Positions 10,448-21,257 of a DNA stretch of 64,000 nucleotides are shown one piece after another. The stretch comes from Septoria linicola (taxonomy: Eukaryota > Ascomycota > Dothideomycetes > Mycosphaerellales > Mycosphaerellaceae). How positions within the stretch are numbered: position 1 is the first letter of the stretch; the number at the start of each line of letters is the position of its first letter. The stretch lies in NCBI GenBank assembly GCA_024114885.1, contig CP099420.1, positions 248,001-312,000 on the forward strand, in the 5' to 3' direction. The notes beneath the pieces are model-generated. The model saw only the letters and a list, made by a program, of their open reading frames with translations, had not been told where the DNA came from and searched no databases. Position numbers and translations under genes: made by a program.

Positions 10448-13014
10448 ATGAAGGTCATCATTGTGGGCGGCGGTATTGCCGGTTGGTGAAATCGAGTCCC
10501 AAGTGCAAGTTGTGAACTCACGCTTTCGCAGGACTCACTCTCGCTAACGCACTCGAACAAGCCGATATTGACTTTGTTCTTCTGGAAGCTCGCAGCCTTC
10601 TTGATCCGCAAGTCGGTGCCAGTATTGGTCTCGGTGCTCAATCTCTCCGCATCTATGATCAATTTGGAGCTGCGCAAGACATTCTGGACGAGACTGTGCC
10701 ACTAACAATTTCACGAGGACACCGCGCAGACGGCTCTCCAATTGGCAAGGCGCAGCCGGTCTTCCAGCTTCTCGAACCTCGCCTCGGATATGGAATCAGC
10801 TTCCTTGACAGGCAACTAGTCCTTCGCGCTGCTGCAGACTCCATCGGTCAAAAACATAAGCTCATTCTGAACAAGCGCATGAAAGGCATCGATCACTCTG
10901 ATACAAGTGTCACAGTCCACTGCGACGACGGCACTTCCTACAAGGGAGATATCGTGATTGGCTGTGATGGCGTCAACAGCAGAGTACGACAGGAGATGTG
11001 GCGACTTGCTGATAAGGAGGAACCAGGATACTTTCCGGAAACAGAAAAGACAAAAATGACTGCAGAGTATCGCTGCCTCTTCGGCATCTCACAACCTACA
11101 CCTGGGCTCGACGTCGAAGGAGCAGCAGACTTGACATATGACAAAGGCCAGTCTTTTCTCGTCATCACTGGCAAGGACAGACGTGTCTTCTGGTTCTACT
11201 TCGAGAAACTGGATAAGGCGTACAAGTATTCTGATCCCGACTTTCCTCGCTACACAAAACCAGACGCCGAAGGACTCGCGGCCAAGAATTCCCATCGGAA
11301 GTGCCACACCACAGTAACACTGGGCGACCTCTGGGAGAACCGAGTCTCATATACTCTAGTACCCATGGAAGAAGCGCTCTTCTCCAGATGGCACTGGAAT
11401 CGCATCGCAACAATCGGTGACTGCGCGCACAAGATGACAGCCAACCACGGACAAGCCGGTAACAACGCCATCGAATCTGCCGCTGCCCTTGCAAATCAAC
11501 TTTACATTCTCAACCAGACCTCCTTATCCTCCTCTCAACTCCCCTCCACCCTAGACTTCAACACAGCCTTCACAAACTGGCAAGGCAAACGCCAAGCCCG
11601 CATCGAACATACAGTCAAAGAAGCCGCGCTCGTATGCCGCTACAGCGTGCTTGACAGCTACATGGCCTACATCTTCCATTTCGTCCTGGTACCTAACCTG
11701 CCTAGCTTATACATCAATATGCAGACAGCAAATATGATTGGCGCGGAACTTCTAGAGTGGCTTCCTGTACCACCGAGGTCGCTCAAAGGTACAATGGCTT
11801 TCAATCAACTCCAAGGCATAGGGCGAGGCGAAAGTACGCTAAGGAGAGCTCTTCGAGCAAGCCCGCTGCTGGCTTTGACGTGGTTCGTTTGGACGAAGAC
11901 GAGGGAGACCACCCAGACAGACTTCTGCGAGTATACGATGGATGTGCTAAGCCCTGCTGGAAGAGACCCTGAGGCTACTCTGCGAATTCTTGGGTTCGGA
12001 ATTTGTGAGCTTATGCTTTACGCACTACGAGGTCTGGAGTCTGGACGCAGGGCGAATGGGCTGAATGTGTTCCTGAGATTTCCGATCATGTTTGCGGTTG
12101 CAGCGCAGGTCTATGGTACGTTCTGTTCTCGTGACATCAATGCTGGCTGTACTTACTTTTGAAAAGGTGTCGCCGTTGTGATGCCATTCTACTTCTTCAT
12201 CCACTACATCTCCGGCGGAGTAGACGTCTTCGCTGCAGCGGACATGCGACTGATGAATTTGGCCTACATCCGGACACTCCTACCATCGTTACTGCTGCTG
12301 CTAGGCGGCGCTCTGACATCTGTCATGCTACGACCTTCGATGGCTATCGACAACGACACGCTCAAGATCCTGCGCCTTTTTCCTCCCATCGGCATCGCTC
12401 TCGCTCAGAAATTCTTGCATCGCTTCAACAAAGACACAGAAGAGCACGACATGATCCACAACTGCACTGCCGATCTATTTACCATCCGCCGGACCGTCTA
12501 CAGTTTCATTGGCATCGCATGTCTAGCCATGGCACTGCAGTACCAACACTTCTCCTCAACCAGAATCTTCGACTTCCACTTCCCGTCAGAACGAGACACA
12601 CTAGACTGGAACAACCTCTCCCTCATCCACGCCGGCCTCTTCTGGCTCACACTACACTTCTACGATCTCCATCGTGCTGGCATGGCCTCATTACCCAAGA
12701 TCATCGCCTTTGGCTTCCTCTTCGCATCATCACACCTCGCGACTCCGCTTCCCTTACGACCACTAGTGGACATGTCATTTGTGCTATTGGGTTGGCTGGC
12801 CAGGGAAGAGATCTTGGCGACGAAGAAGGAGAAGCATGCTATCACGAAGGAGAAGTATGGAGGGGGGAATTCTGTGATGGAAGTAGAGGGAAAGAAGGGT
12901 AGGGATGTGGTGGGGGAGAAGGTGGCGAGGATGGAGCACGGAAATGTGAAGGAGGCGAATGGTGTGCCTAAGGTGAAGGGTGTTGAGTTGACGAGTGCGG
13001 TGCCGCTGTTTTGA
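10448..13014 (+). CDS. FAD-dependent monooxygenase with C-terminal membrane module
   Basis: Three exons, 10448-10481, 10532-12115 and 12167-13014 (introns 50 and 51 bp), 821 residues. The first intron interrupts the dinucleotide-binding motif KVIIVGGGIAG-LTLANALEQ, which splices perfectly. DIVIGCDGVNSRVR (about 150-163) and the FAD ribityl motif TIGDCAHKMTANHGQAGNNAIESA-like block (about 305-328) define the PHBH-fold (PF01494) half, resembling PaxM-type epoxidases. From about 385 to 770 there are several hydrophobic spans (for example LPSLLLLLGGALTSVML and FLFASSHLATPLPL), then a Lys/Glu-rich cytosolic tail. PaxM-like enzymes are usually about 480 residues, so the extra 300 or more residues form a second module. 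A membrane-bound terpenoid or aromatic hydroxylase/cyclase role is possible but unproven. No biosynthetic cluster surrounds it. Confidence 0.85.
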
Positions 13015-13443
13015 AGTGGTTGGATTGGGAGAAGCGTGGAGGTAAGCAGTCAATATTGGAGGTCATAAGCGGGCGACGAACAGACACAGTCCTCGAAAGA
13101 GTGAAAAGGTCTCAGAATGGACGACAAGGTGATGTGCTATACATGATCAGGTGCTGAGCCCATCAATAACAGGCCGATTGAAGAAGACCAGCACCTGGCG
13201 CCCGGAGTTTGATAGGGACCCATGACCACCGCAGCTATGTGATCCACGATACAATGGCGCACGAAGCACAAGTCTCCTGTAGATGAGCATTGTCGCGTAG
13301 ATTCTGGTACGCGCGACCCTAGTCTGGCCACAACATGAGCTGTCTCCTACACTTCGTAAGTTTGCTTCATGTGCAAGTAAGTATTTTGCTACTGGAGTCA
13401 AAGTTTTCACCATCTCTGCTTCTTCAATACTATCAGATCAAGC
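13015..13443. other. Intergenic region
   Basis: No gene recognised between two same-strand genes. Confidence 0.4.
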
Positions 13444-13961
13444 ATGAGCAGAACACAAGAAAAGCCTGTCTTCGGACCCGTGAGTATTCTCCGTTGCCCG
13501 ATGTGAGCATATTGAAGCCTGCCACGAGACTGAAATTACGACAGCCCGAGACCAGGTCCATATTTGTACGAAAATGGCTCTACCGATTCGAAAAGCTCGC
13601 AGAAAGATTCCGAAACCTCGAACTAGAGACAGAAGATGCTGGCATGAATCTCGCCAATCACACTCTAGATGCCACAGATATGGTGATCAGCTATCGCAGA
13701 CAAGCAAAAACCTTGGGCTTCATGAACGTCTCCCTTCCAGCCCCTAGTACACCCTTCCATCAGCAAGAACGAGGAGAAAATGAAGACGACGAGACCTTGC
13801 TGTCACGAATCATCAAAGATATCGAAGGCGAGGTCAACCGCGGCCTCGATGTCGATACGCGATTACGTGCAAATTTCAAAGTTGACAGTAAGAAAGACAA
13901 AGCTGCTCAGATCATGGATCAGGCGATGGAGCGGACTTTACTGGCGCAGATGGAGGGCTGA
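13444..13961 (+). CDS. Small hypothetical protein
   Basis: Proposed exons are 13444-13479 and 13545-13961 (65-bp intron GTGAGT...ACAG), 150 residues. The spliced start is MSRTQEKPVFGPPETRS. The protein is hydrophilic and charged, probably helical, with segments such as WLYRFEKLAERFRNLELE and IIKDIEGEVNRGLD. It has no signal peptide, membrane span or recognised domain. Because the second exon alone could be extended upstream to 13335 from a non-standard start, the two-exon model with an ATG is preferred. Function unknown. Confidence 0.55.
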
Positions 13962-14206
13962 AGAGGGATCGGAGGGTTTCTTGGAGGTGATAGAAGATGT
14001 TCTAATGGACTTGAGATGTTACTGCTCGAAGTGGCGAGCTTCGCCAGGTTCGAAGATCGGCACGTAAAAGGGAAAGAGGCATTCAGAAGAAGAGTTCTGG
14101 CAATTTTCCGCTGTCGATATCAGATGAGCTACCTTAGCGGTATCACTGCACCCTCCCTGTACATCTTCGTTGATTCGTGACGATGATATCCGAGCACAGT
14201 CACTCC

Positions 14207-14814
14207 TCATAACAAGCCCCCAGCAAGACCAGCGACACCCGCTGCAAGGCCGAACCCGCCCACCACACCACGTACAGCGGCATTCTCAGTCTGCGAAGGT
14301 GAAGCAGCAGTGTTCGTCATCACAACCTCGCTCGTAGCAGTAGTACTGCTTCCAGCCGCATCAGTGGTGGTCACGACAGTGGTCGATGCACTCGTCGTGA
14401 CAGCAGCTGAACTGCTTGATCCAGTCGCAGTAGGGTTGTACGTAGTGCTCGAGAACGAGCAGCTAGTCACAATATCGTAGACGTCTGTTTGTACGAGTTC
14501 ATTAGGCTCCAATACTCGTTCAACGTTGGGGGTGGTCGGCACTTACCATTATCGTTCCCATCATTCGGATCATACTGAGCATAGCACGCCGCGCACAGCG
14601 GGATCTGGGAAGAAGCATCTGGCCCTGTGCAGACACAGTCTAGGCGTCTGTCGCCGTCGCCGTTGTCTTCGCGATCACAGCGTTCGGTGAGAGAGACGAT
14701 TGGGTCGCAGACGGAACGGCATTGTGAAGGGATGTCGTCTGAGTCGACGTCTTGGGTGTAGCCCAACGTGGCAAAGGCGAGGCAGAGCGCTGGGATGGTC
14801 TTGGAGTAGTGCAT
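14207..14814 (-). CDS. Small Cys-rich secreted protein with GPI-type tail (intact tandem copy)
   Basis: Exons 14814-14547 and 14484-14207 (62-bp intron) give 181 residues. A signal peptide (MHYSKTIPALCLAFATLGYTQ) precedes a cysteine core: IPSQCRSVCDPIVSLTERCD, LDCVC, IPLCAACYAQY and IVTSCSF, eight cysteines in all. A Ser/Thr-rich linker and a hydrophobic C-terminus (VVGGFGLAAGVAGLAGGLL) after Asn-Ala-Ala fit a GPI-anchor signal. This is a common but functionally uncharacterised fungal surface-protein family; a wall or adhesive role is inferred. It is paralogous to 15609-16269, with the intron at the same position and of the same length. Confidence 0.82.
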
Positions 14815-15608
14815 GATGGGAGCTTGGTTTCTGTGATTGATCGGTGTGAAGTGTTGGTGCTGTATTCTGCTTCTCGTATTCTAGAATGGCGGTATACTGT
14901 CTTATACCTGAATAGTCAGATACTACTGTACACTGGCAGTGAATTTAGCCTGCTATTATGCATGAGGCACAGCCATGGAGGCTCTGCATGACGAGGCCCA
15001 AGGTGAAGATCTCGTCTTGGCCGTCGCAGTTATACAAGTGCTAGACGGCACACGAACCAGTACTACTAAAGCGTTCGAGCATTTTCTCCACAATATCAGT
15101 GTATACTCGTGAAGTGTGTTTGCCTTCATAACCGATGGTGGAGATGGAACACCTGCAGTGGCGTACATTTTGAGCCGTCATTGAGCTATGTATAACAACT
15201 TCTGCTAGATTGAGGAATAAGGTAGCCTGTTCCGTGGTCATCGCAGAGCGTGTCGGTGTGCCAAGATATGCAAGCTTCACGTACGCCAAGCGCGCTGCGC
15301 CTCAAGGTCGACGAACGAGCAGATACCGTTTAGCCAGAGTTACGGAAGAACTTGTTCGTCAGCATATCGGTAGTTCCTGAACGCACTTACTCAGGCTGTT
15401 GCTGTCAGTCTTTGAATGGGTCTGCTCACGTTGTCCTTGCTGAACCAGCTGATGTTCTCAGCGTGGATCGATGATAGACCGAAGTGGTAGGCACATTTCC
15501 CATTCCTTGGCTACCTGCAGGCTTATATCCATTGATCTTGCAACCGCCTCTGCAGCCTCAGTCTCTGATATGAAGCCGTGCCTACTTCAGTGCTTTTCCC
15601 AACTCTCT
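14815..15608. other. Spacer between tandem GPI-type genes
   Basis: It holds the promoter of the 14207-14814 gene, with a TATAAG at 14901-14906 on the minus strand. No further gene was seen. Confidence 0.45.
14901..14906 (-). promoter_or_regulatory. TATA box of the 14207-14814 gene
   Basis: The minus strand reads CAGGTATAAGAC about 90 bases upstream of the ATG at 14814. The paralogue has the same GGTATAA core about 105 bases upstream of its ATG. Confidence 0.45.
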
Positions 15609-16269
15609 TTAAAAGAGACCTGCAAGCCCAGCAAGACCTGCGGCTACTCCAAGTCCGCTGCCAACACCACGTACGACGGCAGCGTTGCCGGTTTGCTGCG
15701 CTGGTGTTGCCGAGCCACTCGTCATGTCCCCCATGCTTGCACTTGTCATGTCTGTCATCATTGCAGTGCTTGTGGAAGCGGTCATGCTTCCAGCGGAGTC
15801 GGTGGTACTTACAACACTAGTCGAGCTCATCACGCCCATGCCCATGCCCATGTCGCTGCTGCTGGTCGCGCCGCAGCTAGCTGATCCGGTCGCCATCGCA
15901 TTGTACGAAGTGCTGGAGAATGAGCACTTTGACTGGATGTCGTGGACGTCTGCGCATTGATTCGTTAGTGTTCAGTAGTCCGCATCCATCTGGTAGACGA
16001 TTGCTGCTCACCATTGTCGTTGCCCTTGGAGCCGAATTGCTCAAAGCAGGATGCGCAGGGACCAATGTTGCAAGAGGCGTCGGAGCTCTTGCAGACACAG
16101 TCGAGGTATTGGCTGTCGCCGTTGTCTGTGTCCATCGCTTGGTCAGATCAACGACGGAGCTGCACACAGATGCGCATTGAGACGGGACATCGTTGGAGTC
16201 GATGTCCTGCGTGGCTCCGAGCACAGCAAAGGCCAGACCGACTGCCGCGAAGCTCTTGATGTGGTGCAT
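15609..16269 (-). pseudogene. Cys-rich GPI-type paralogue with a 1-bp frameshift
   Basis: Exon 1 starts at the ATG 16269 (MHHIKSFAAVGLAFAVLGATQ signal), continues with VPSQCASVCSSVVDLTKR, then loses frame. The expected Cys-Asp and LDCVC ... CASCFEQFG block continues in another frame up to a donor at 16011. The intron is 15950-16011 (62 bp, same position as in the intact copy) and exon 2 is 15949-15609, with a Ser/Thr/Met-rich linker and a GPI-type tail (GVAAGLAGLAGLF). Where the intact gene has CGC TGT GAT, this copy has CGATGGAC, so one base is missing near 16132-16133, exactly in a conserved cysteine codon. Either a recent pseudogene or a base-calling error. Confidence 0.7.
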
Positions 16270-16969
16270 AGTGCCTGGTGATGGGTGAGTGTAGTGGAGA
16301 GAGAGCACTGTAAGAGCTTGTCCAAATCGTGAATTGATGAGTCTACAGCATAGAGAAGACATCCCAAGCTTTTATACCTTCATTCGCCTATCGCGTTCCG
16401 AGTGATGAGGACAGTACCCGCCATGTGTTAGAGACTGATACCTTGATGGGAGAAGCAATTCATAAAGCACGACGTACACTCGAACTCTGCGATACGAAGC
16501 GTTGCAAAGCGATCCCGTCTTGGCACCTGCCATTGCAGTATGGTTTAAGCTCAAAAGATCGTCCTGCCAATACATGAGAAGCACACGAGCACTTTCCAAA
16601 TCGGAACGGCCTATCCGGAACGCCTCTCGAAGTGTTTCTGCCTTGCTAGCTCTTGTTGGAATAGCTACGCGACGATACGTTACGTTGCTCCTGCAGTATT
16701 CGGTGCGAAAATGACGTTCATCTCAGACATGAAGTAAAGCAATCTTGGAAACATGGTAGATAGCGTGTCTTTGGTCAAGTTGCTGTGCGTGTTGATGATG
16801 CTTTCGAGATAGACCGGATTTCAGCCAAATGCTGTGCCTCCGGAGGGGATGAAAGAATGGGGTACTTGGTGCGGAGAAGGATCAGGTGACCGGTCATCAC
16901 CAGCTGGTCCCTCTGGATGACTGCCTCCCGCTTGCGAAAAGCATGCCCTGATGGTATGCAGCAAAGTTT
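16270..16969. other. Intergenic region
   Basis: It comprises the promoter of the preceding minus-strand gene plus the 3' flank of the next one. No gene recognised. Confidence 0.4.
16370..16376 (-). promoter_or_regulatory. TATA box of the 15609-16269 gene
   Basis: The minus strand reads GGTATAAAAGC about 100 bases upstream of the ATG at 16269. Confidence 0.5.
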
Positions 16970-17972
16970 TCACTCCGCGGGCTGGTCTTCCCAGAACACT
17001 GTGCACCTGGCTTCGAGCGAGTGCCTCTCTGGGCCATGATCGTTCTCGCCTGTAAAGCTGGTGTGCATCAGCTTGTTGGCAACAGTCCTCTTCGAGTCTG
17101 CAATCTTCAGCAGGAGTGCTTCGTTTGGGTTCATCTCAGAAGCGTAGTACCACTTGTGTTGGTCGGGATTGGATGGAGGAGCACACTGCCAGGCCTCAAT
17201 TGTACCATGAATGCGATAAACGTCTCTGGCATAGTAGTCCGGTTGTTTCGGGGGTTCCAATTTCTTGTCATCGCCACTCTCCTGCACGCTGTCGCGTCTC
17301 TTGGGAAAGTGTATACTGATTGGTCGAAGCTCATCATCGCGGATACTGAACGCGTCCGCAAAGCATAGGCCATCACGGGTCACTCGATGATCAAAGGGCT
17401 TCCACACGTTGATGATGGCCCAGCGGCACTTGTCCAGCTTGTCCGCTTCCTCAGGATGCAACTCTGCGATACGTGCACGAGCGCCATCGTAGGATTGGTC
17501 TGACCACAAGTCAGTCTTGCCACTTCACCTGAGCGAACGCATACTTACCACAATGCACAAACCTGGCATTGCTTGGAGCTACAGAGCGGGCGTCATCCGG
17601 CAAGTCTTTCTCGGCCTCGAACGCTGACTTCCACGACCGACGTCGCACTACGTGTGATCCAACAAGCACTTTAGATGCGTCTGTGACGTCCTTGATGAGT
17701 TGGGCGACCTCTTGGTAGTATTCCTCCTTGATGCGCTCTTCGTCGTTAAACGTCTTTTCCGTGAACTCCCGCTTCACAAGCTGAAAGCCATGCTTGTCGA
17801 GGGTGAAGTAATCCTCCTGCCCGCGGATGTCTTTGACATGGACCTCAGCTGGCGAATACTTGCGACGCTTCTCGCCGACTGTGCCTGCATGATACTCTCT
17901 GTCGCCACCCTGTTCGGGGGGCAGGAAGTAGTTGAGGGTCGTCGTTACAATGCCCGATGTTGTAGCTGCCAT
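16970..17972 (-). CDS. CmcJ/AsaB/NvfI-type non-heme iron oxygenase (hydroxylase/desaturase family)
   Basis: Exons 17972-17549 and 17499-16970 (49-bp intron) give 317 residues. The N-terminus (VTTTLNYFLPPEQGG, then VHVKDIRGQEDYFTLDKHGFQL) and the block KCRWAIINVWKPFDHRVTRDGLCFAD are characteristic of this fungal family. The spliced junction makes VHCDQSYDGA, a His-x-Asp pair suited to Fe(II), with a later His (SFTGENDHGPERHSLEARC) as the likely third ligand. Relatives act as 2-oxoglutarate-type hydroxylases or desaturases in secondary metabolism. There is no signal peptide and no cluster core next to it, so the substrate is unknown. Confidence 0.8.
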
Positions 17973-19378
17973 TATCGAGACGGTGGTAAAGTGGATGGAT
18001 GTGGTCTAAAGCATAGCTCCAGTGGTTGGGGTGCTTATATGTACATTGCTGAACCTTGAATCAGGATAAGCCGGTCCCATAAGCTCTTGGGTTCGAAGCT
18101 CTCATGCCCGTCTCGACGCAGTAGAAGGAAAGGATCTCCTGGTTATGATTTCAGATTACCAGTAGCTTTTGTCTCTGGTAGCACAAGCTCGGCATGCCAG
18201 CGTATGCGCTGCCGATAGCTCGAGACGGTGGACCAACTGACCGATAGTGATTCATACCAAGGCAGATCGGGCATTGTAACATCCGCAGAGATGGACGTCA
18301 ATTTACGATATCAACGCACTTTTCGTAGTGGCCACTTTGGCAGTTCCGACCTTCCAAAGCTGACTTGAGATGTGACCATCGGAGTCGGTTGTGTCGCATT
18401 AGAGCGGATGATCAGTAGCCAGCGACAAGGTCATGGGCCCAAAGGCGAAGTTTGTTCAAGATGTTCGTGGGGAGCGAGCCAATCTTGTACTGTCGCGGTA
18501 GAGACATCGGCACGACATCCGAACAGCTATCTGACAAGCAGATGCTGATCAGGAACTTACTTGATCGAGGCGATGCCGAGTTCTTGTTGTGAAAATCGTG
18601 TTGCGAGAGAAGTCAAGAAATGCCGCATGCAATGTCCAAAGGGTGTCACTAGACTGTGCTGATTGGTCGAAATCAGACTGCAGCTACACAAAAGCTCACC
18701 GATCTCTTCACAACTGATGCCACAGCGCTCTCACCTACTCTCTTGCCTTGACACAAGAGGATCGATGACCCTCGTACGCTGAGATGTGGTCTTGGTCTGC
18801 CTAAGCTGTGTTCTGCCTCTCTGGACCCTAGTCGAGAAGAGCGGCCTCTGATATTTTCTTGCGCAGCTCAGCAAATGGGCACTCTGCACGCTCATTCTGC
18901 CCAATTCGAAGCAGTTGCATTGGGTGATTTCAGCACTCAGCGAGAGCCAGACCGTGATAGCAGCGAGCCGTCTAGAACGCTAGGTCCGTGCCACCTGATG
19001 GATATGCGACTCGATATCTCTCGCAGCCGTGCTGCCACCAGTGCAGCATCTCCTCCGCACTGCCTATCTGAATCATATTCGAGGCGAATTGTAGCGTCAG
19101 TGTCGATGGCATGCGTCGAAGTCGAGTATGTTGAGGCCGCAGAGAGGAATGGTGGGTCGAGTTATGATTGCAGTAAACTTCGAAATAGTGGTCTGCTTTG
19201 AGAGTGGACATTAGAGAGCCGTTTCTCGATGACCTGTGTTCCTCAGATTTCCAGATCGGTACTGCTTCCGGTTGAGAGTGAGTATTTTGCACGAGAAGCT
19301 GTAGCAGGTGAGCCGTTGCTACGATATTAGTATTGCAAGAGGAAGAGGTTCCGCTTTTGCCAAACTTATAGCTTTACA

Positions 19379-20326
19379 ATGTACGGAGCAGATAAGCATC
19401 GTCGCGCATCGAGATCAAAACGTTGGGCGTCTGCCACCACGCTCTTGAGCATTGGCTATTCCAGGTCGTCTTTTCTGTGGTCGGAACGTTGGACCCAGTT
19501 CAACGTTCCAAACATTGGCTCTTGTGTGGAGCAACAATTCATGCGCAAGTCTGCCACTGCGACTGCGGAGGATTTGCAGATACTGATAGTACCGCAGGCC
19601 CATTGTGCAACTGCGCACGTCGTACAGCGCCAAGTTCGTTGTCCATGCCCAGTCGGTGAAGCAGGTTACCGTAATCCTACGATCGTGGCAGCCGTGGTTC
19701 GGCAGTTGTTTCTAAGCTCTTCCAAGCCTGTGATACCATCCCAACGACCGTGTTTCGAAAGGGCGGTAGAGATGTCGAGCATGTTTGGTAGTGAGGACAA
19801 CGGTGAACCAGGGGCCGACGATGAGGTAGACAACAGGATGAGGCGAATCCAGCACAGAGGTGCTCATCCACAAGGTGTCGACATCGAGCATCAAGATGAG
19901 ATGAGGCTCTGCAATTATTCGAGGCCGGTCTTGGTTGAATGCTCTAGAGGCAATGGTGCGCCTCGGCACACAGGCCTGAGCGACTTGGATTCACTTACGC
20001 CTCCGATTGGGGTTGCATCGCGTACCTTGCAGCTCGACAGCGCGTACCTGCAGCCGCCGCGGAGGAGAGGCGGCGTTCGCGGTAGCGCCCAATCTCTGCA
20101 GGTGGATAGGAGGTCAACGGCATATTGTGTGATCCCACAGCACGACGGCAGCGCCCGCAAAGCACTGCTCAGAAGCACCGCAGTCTGCAACTGGGTACCA
20201 TCTCGTGACAGTGGACGACTGGCCTTTGTTGTAGCTGGCGAGCTCAACGATTCGCTCGTACAGACATTCGATCATCAGCCACGGCCATCACAACATCTTC
20301 GACGTGAGCCAATAGACTCTCGGTAG
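19379..20326 (+). CDS. Doubtful 315-codon open frame
   Basis: The frame starts with ATG and stays open for 315 codons. It is rich in Arg, Ser and Gln, with no signal peptide, membrane segment, repeat or recognisable motif. Overlapping frames of moderate length exist on the minus strand. It may be a chance frame in decayed DNA. Listed only because of its length. Confidence 0.15.
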   Translation: MYGADKHRRASRSKRWASATTLLSIGYSRSSFLWSERWTQFNVPNIGSCVEQQFMRKSATATAEDLQILIVPQAHCATAHVVQRQVRCPCPVGEAGYRNPTIVAAVVRQLFLSSSKPVIPSQRPCFERAVEMSSMFGSEDNGEPGADDEVDNRMRRIQHRGAHPQGVDIEHQDEMRLCNYSRPVLVECSRGNGAPRHTGLSDLDSLTPPIGVASRTLQLDSAYLQPPRRRGGVRGSAQSLQVDRRSTAYCVIPQHDGSARKALLRSTAVCNWVPSRDSGRLAFVVAGELNDSLVQTFDHQPRPSQHLRREPIDSR

Positions 20327-21122
20327 GCAGCTGCCGCCCTCAGTTTATCGAACACGCGTCATCCACTCTGTGAAAGCTTATGTTCGTCTTCGGGGCTTCC
20401 CCTGGCTATCGCAAGGATCGTGAGTGGACCGGAGAGCCGCTGACTCTACTTTGGCTCGACTAGCTGAACGTGAAACCGCCACGCCACACATCATTGGAGG
20501 CAAATGGTCTCAAAGACCAACCAAGCAACGGCGGTGTCGTCCAACGCTCGTATTCTTTGTTGCCGTGTGGGCCTTTGGCATTGCAAGCTCGCCGCCCGGA
20601 AATCACCTCAGGCGACGGATATGCCATTTGAGATAAGGAGACTTGCCAATAACCGAAATGCGCTGGTGATTGATGAGAGCCCACAAGCGAAAGTGGTGCG
20701 CTGATCGAGCGAGCGCGTCGCGTGCTGGTCAATACTCAACAAAATAACAACAAAAGGTGAGGCTGTTTCGCGCTGAAGAAGTGGATGGACTTGCGACAAG
20801 CGCTGTGAATTCTAGCAACCAGAGCCAACTCTAGACCTCTGGGGCATGTCCTGGACACCGCGCGACTGCATACAAGTCGGTGGGACGAGTCCGGAGGATT
20901 CAGTGGCCAAGGTCGGATTAATAACGGCTTGGAGGGTGAAAGTGGACCAGCGCATCACCACTCGCGGCCTAGCGTGCTCGTCAAGTATCGACTTCAGCTT
21001 CCGAGTTGGGCCAGCAGGATGAGCATCCAATTTCAGAGATTGAGCGCATCCCTGAAACATGGACAACACACGTGCTGTCAGGTAATCGATCGGTTGTGCG
21101 CGCTAGCCCGACTCCCAGTCCA

Positions 21123-21137
21123 GGGTATTATATACCC
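21123..21137 (+). promoter_or_regulatory. Palindromic TATA element of the 21258 wall-protein gene
   Basis: GGGTATTATATACCC is a near-perfect inverted repeat centred on a TATATA, about 125 bases upstream of the ATG. It is followed by a CT-rich stretch typical of strongly expressed fungal genes. Confidence 0.45.
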
Positions 21138-21257
21138 TCACGCTCGTCTTTTCTTTCTGTCTTCATCCACTCTCGTTCATCCACCAGGCCTGCCAACTCG
21201 CGTATACCTAATCACCAACTACCCACACTCTTTTCAAGAAACCAAACAACTATCAAA

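Larger units (their letters stand above)
17973..21257. other. Gene-poor 3.3-kb region
   Basis: No convincing gene. The longest open frame (19379-20326 +, 315 codons from an ATG) has no domain and odd composition. An 85-codon minus frame at 19712-19969 contains DVDT and looks protein-like, but neighbouring frames do not connect. Pyrimidine-rich core-promoter sequence of the next gene lies at 21138-21200. Confidence 0.45.

Noticed and set aside
12159..12902. 247-codon plus-strand frame
   Set aside because: It is a shadow of the third exon of the FAD monooxygenase in another frame; Arg/His-rich and without domains.
18091..18105. GGTTCGAAGCTC resembling a tRNA T-loop (B box)
   Set aside because: No A box, acceptor stem or anticodon arm can be drawn around it. 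Similar isolated matches near 14045 and 33412 fail for the same reason.
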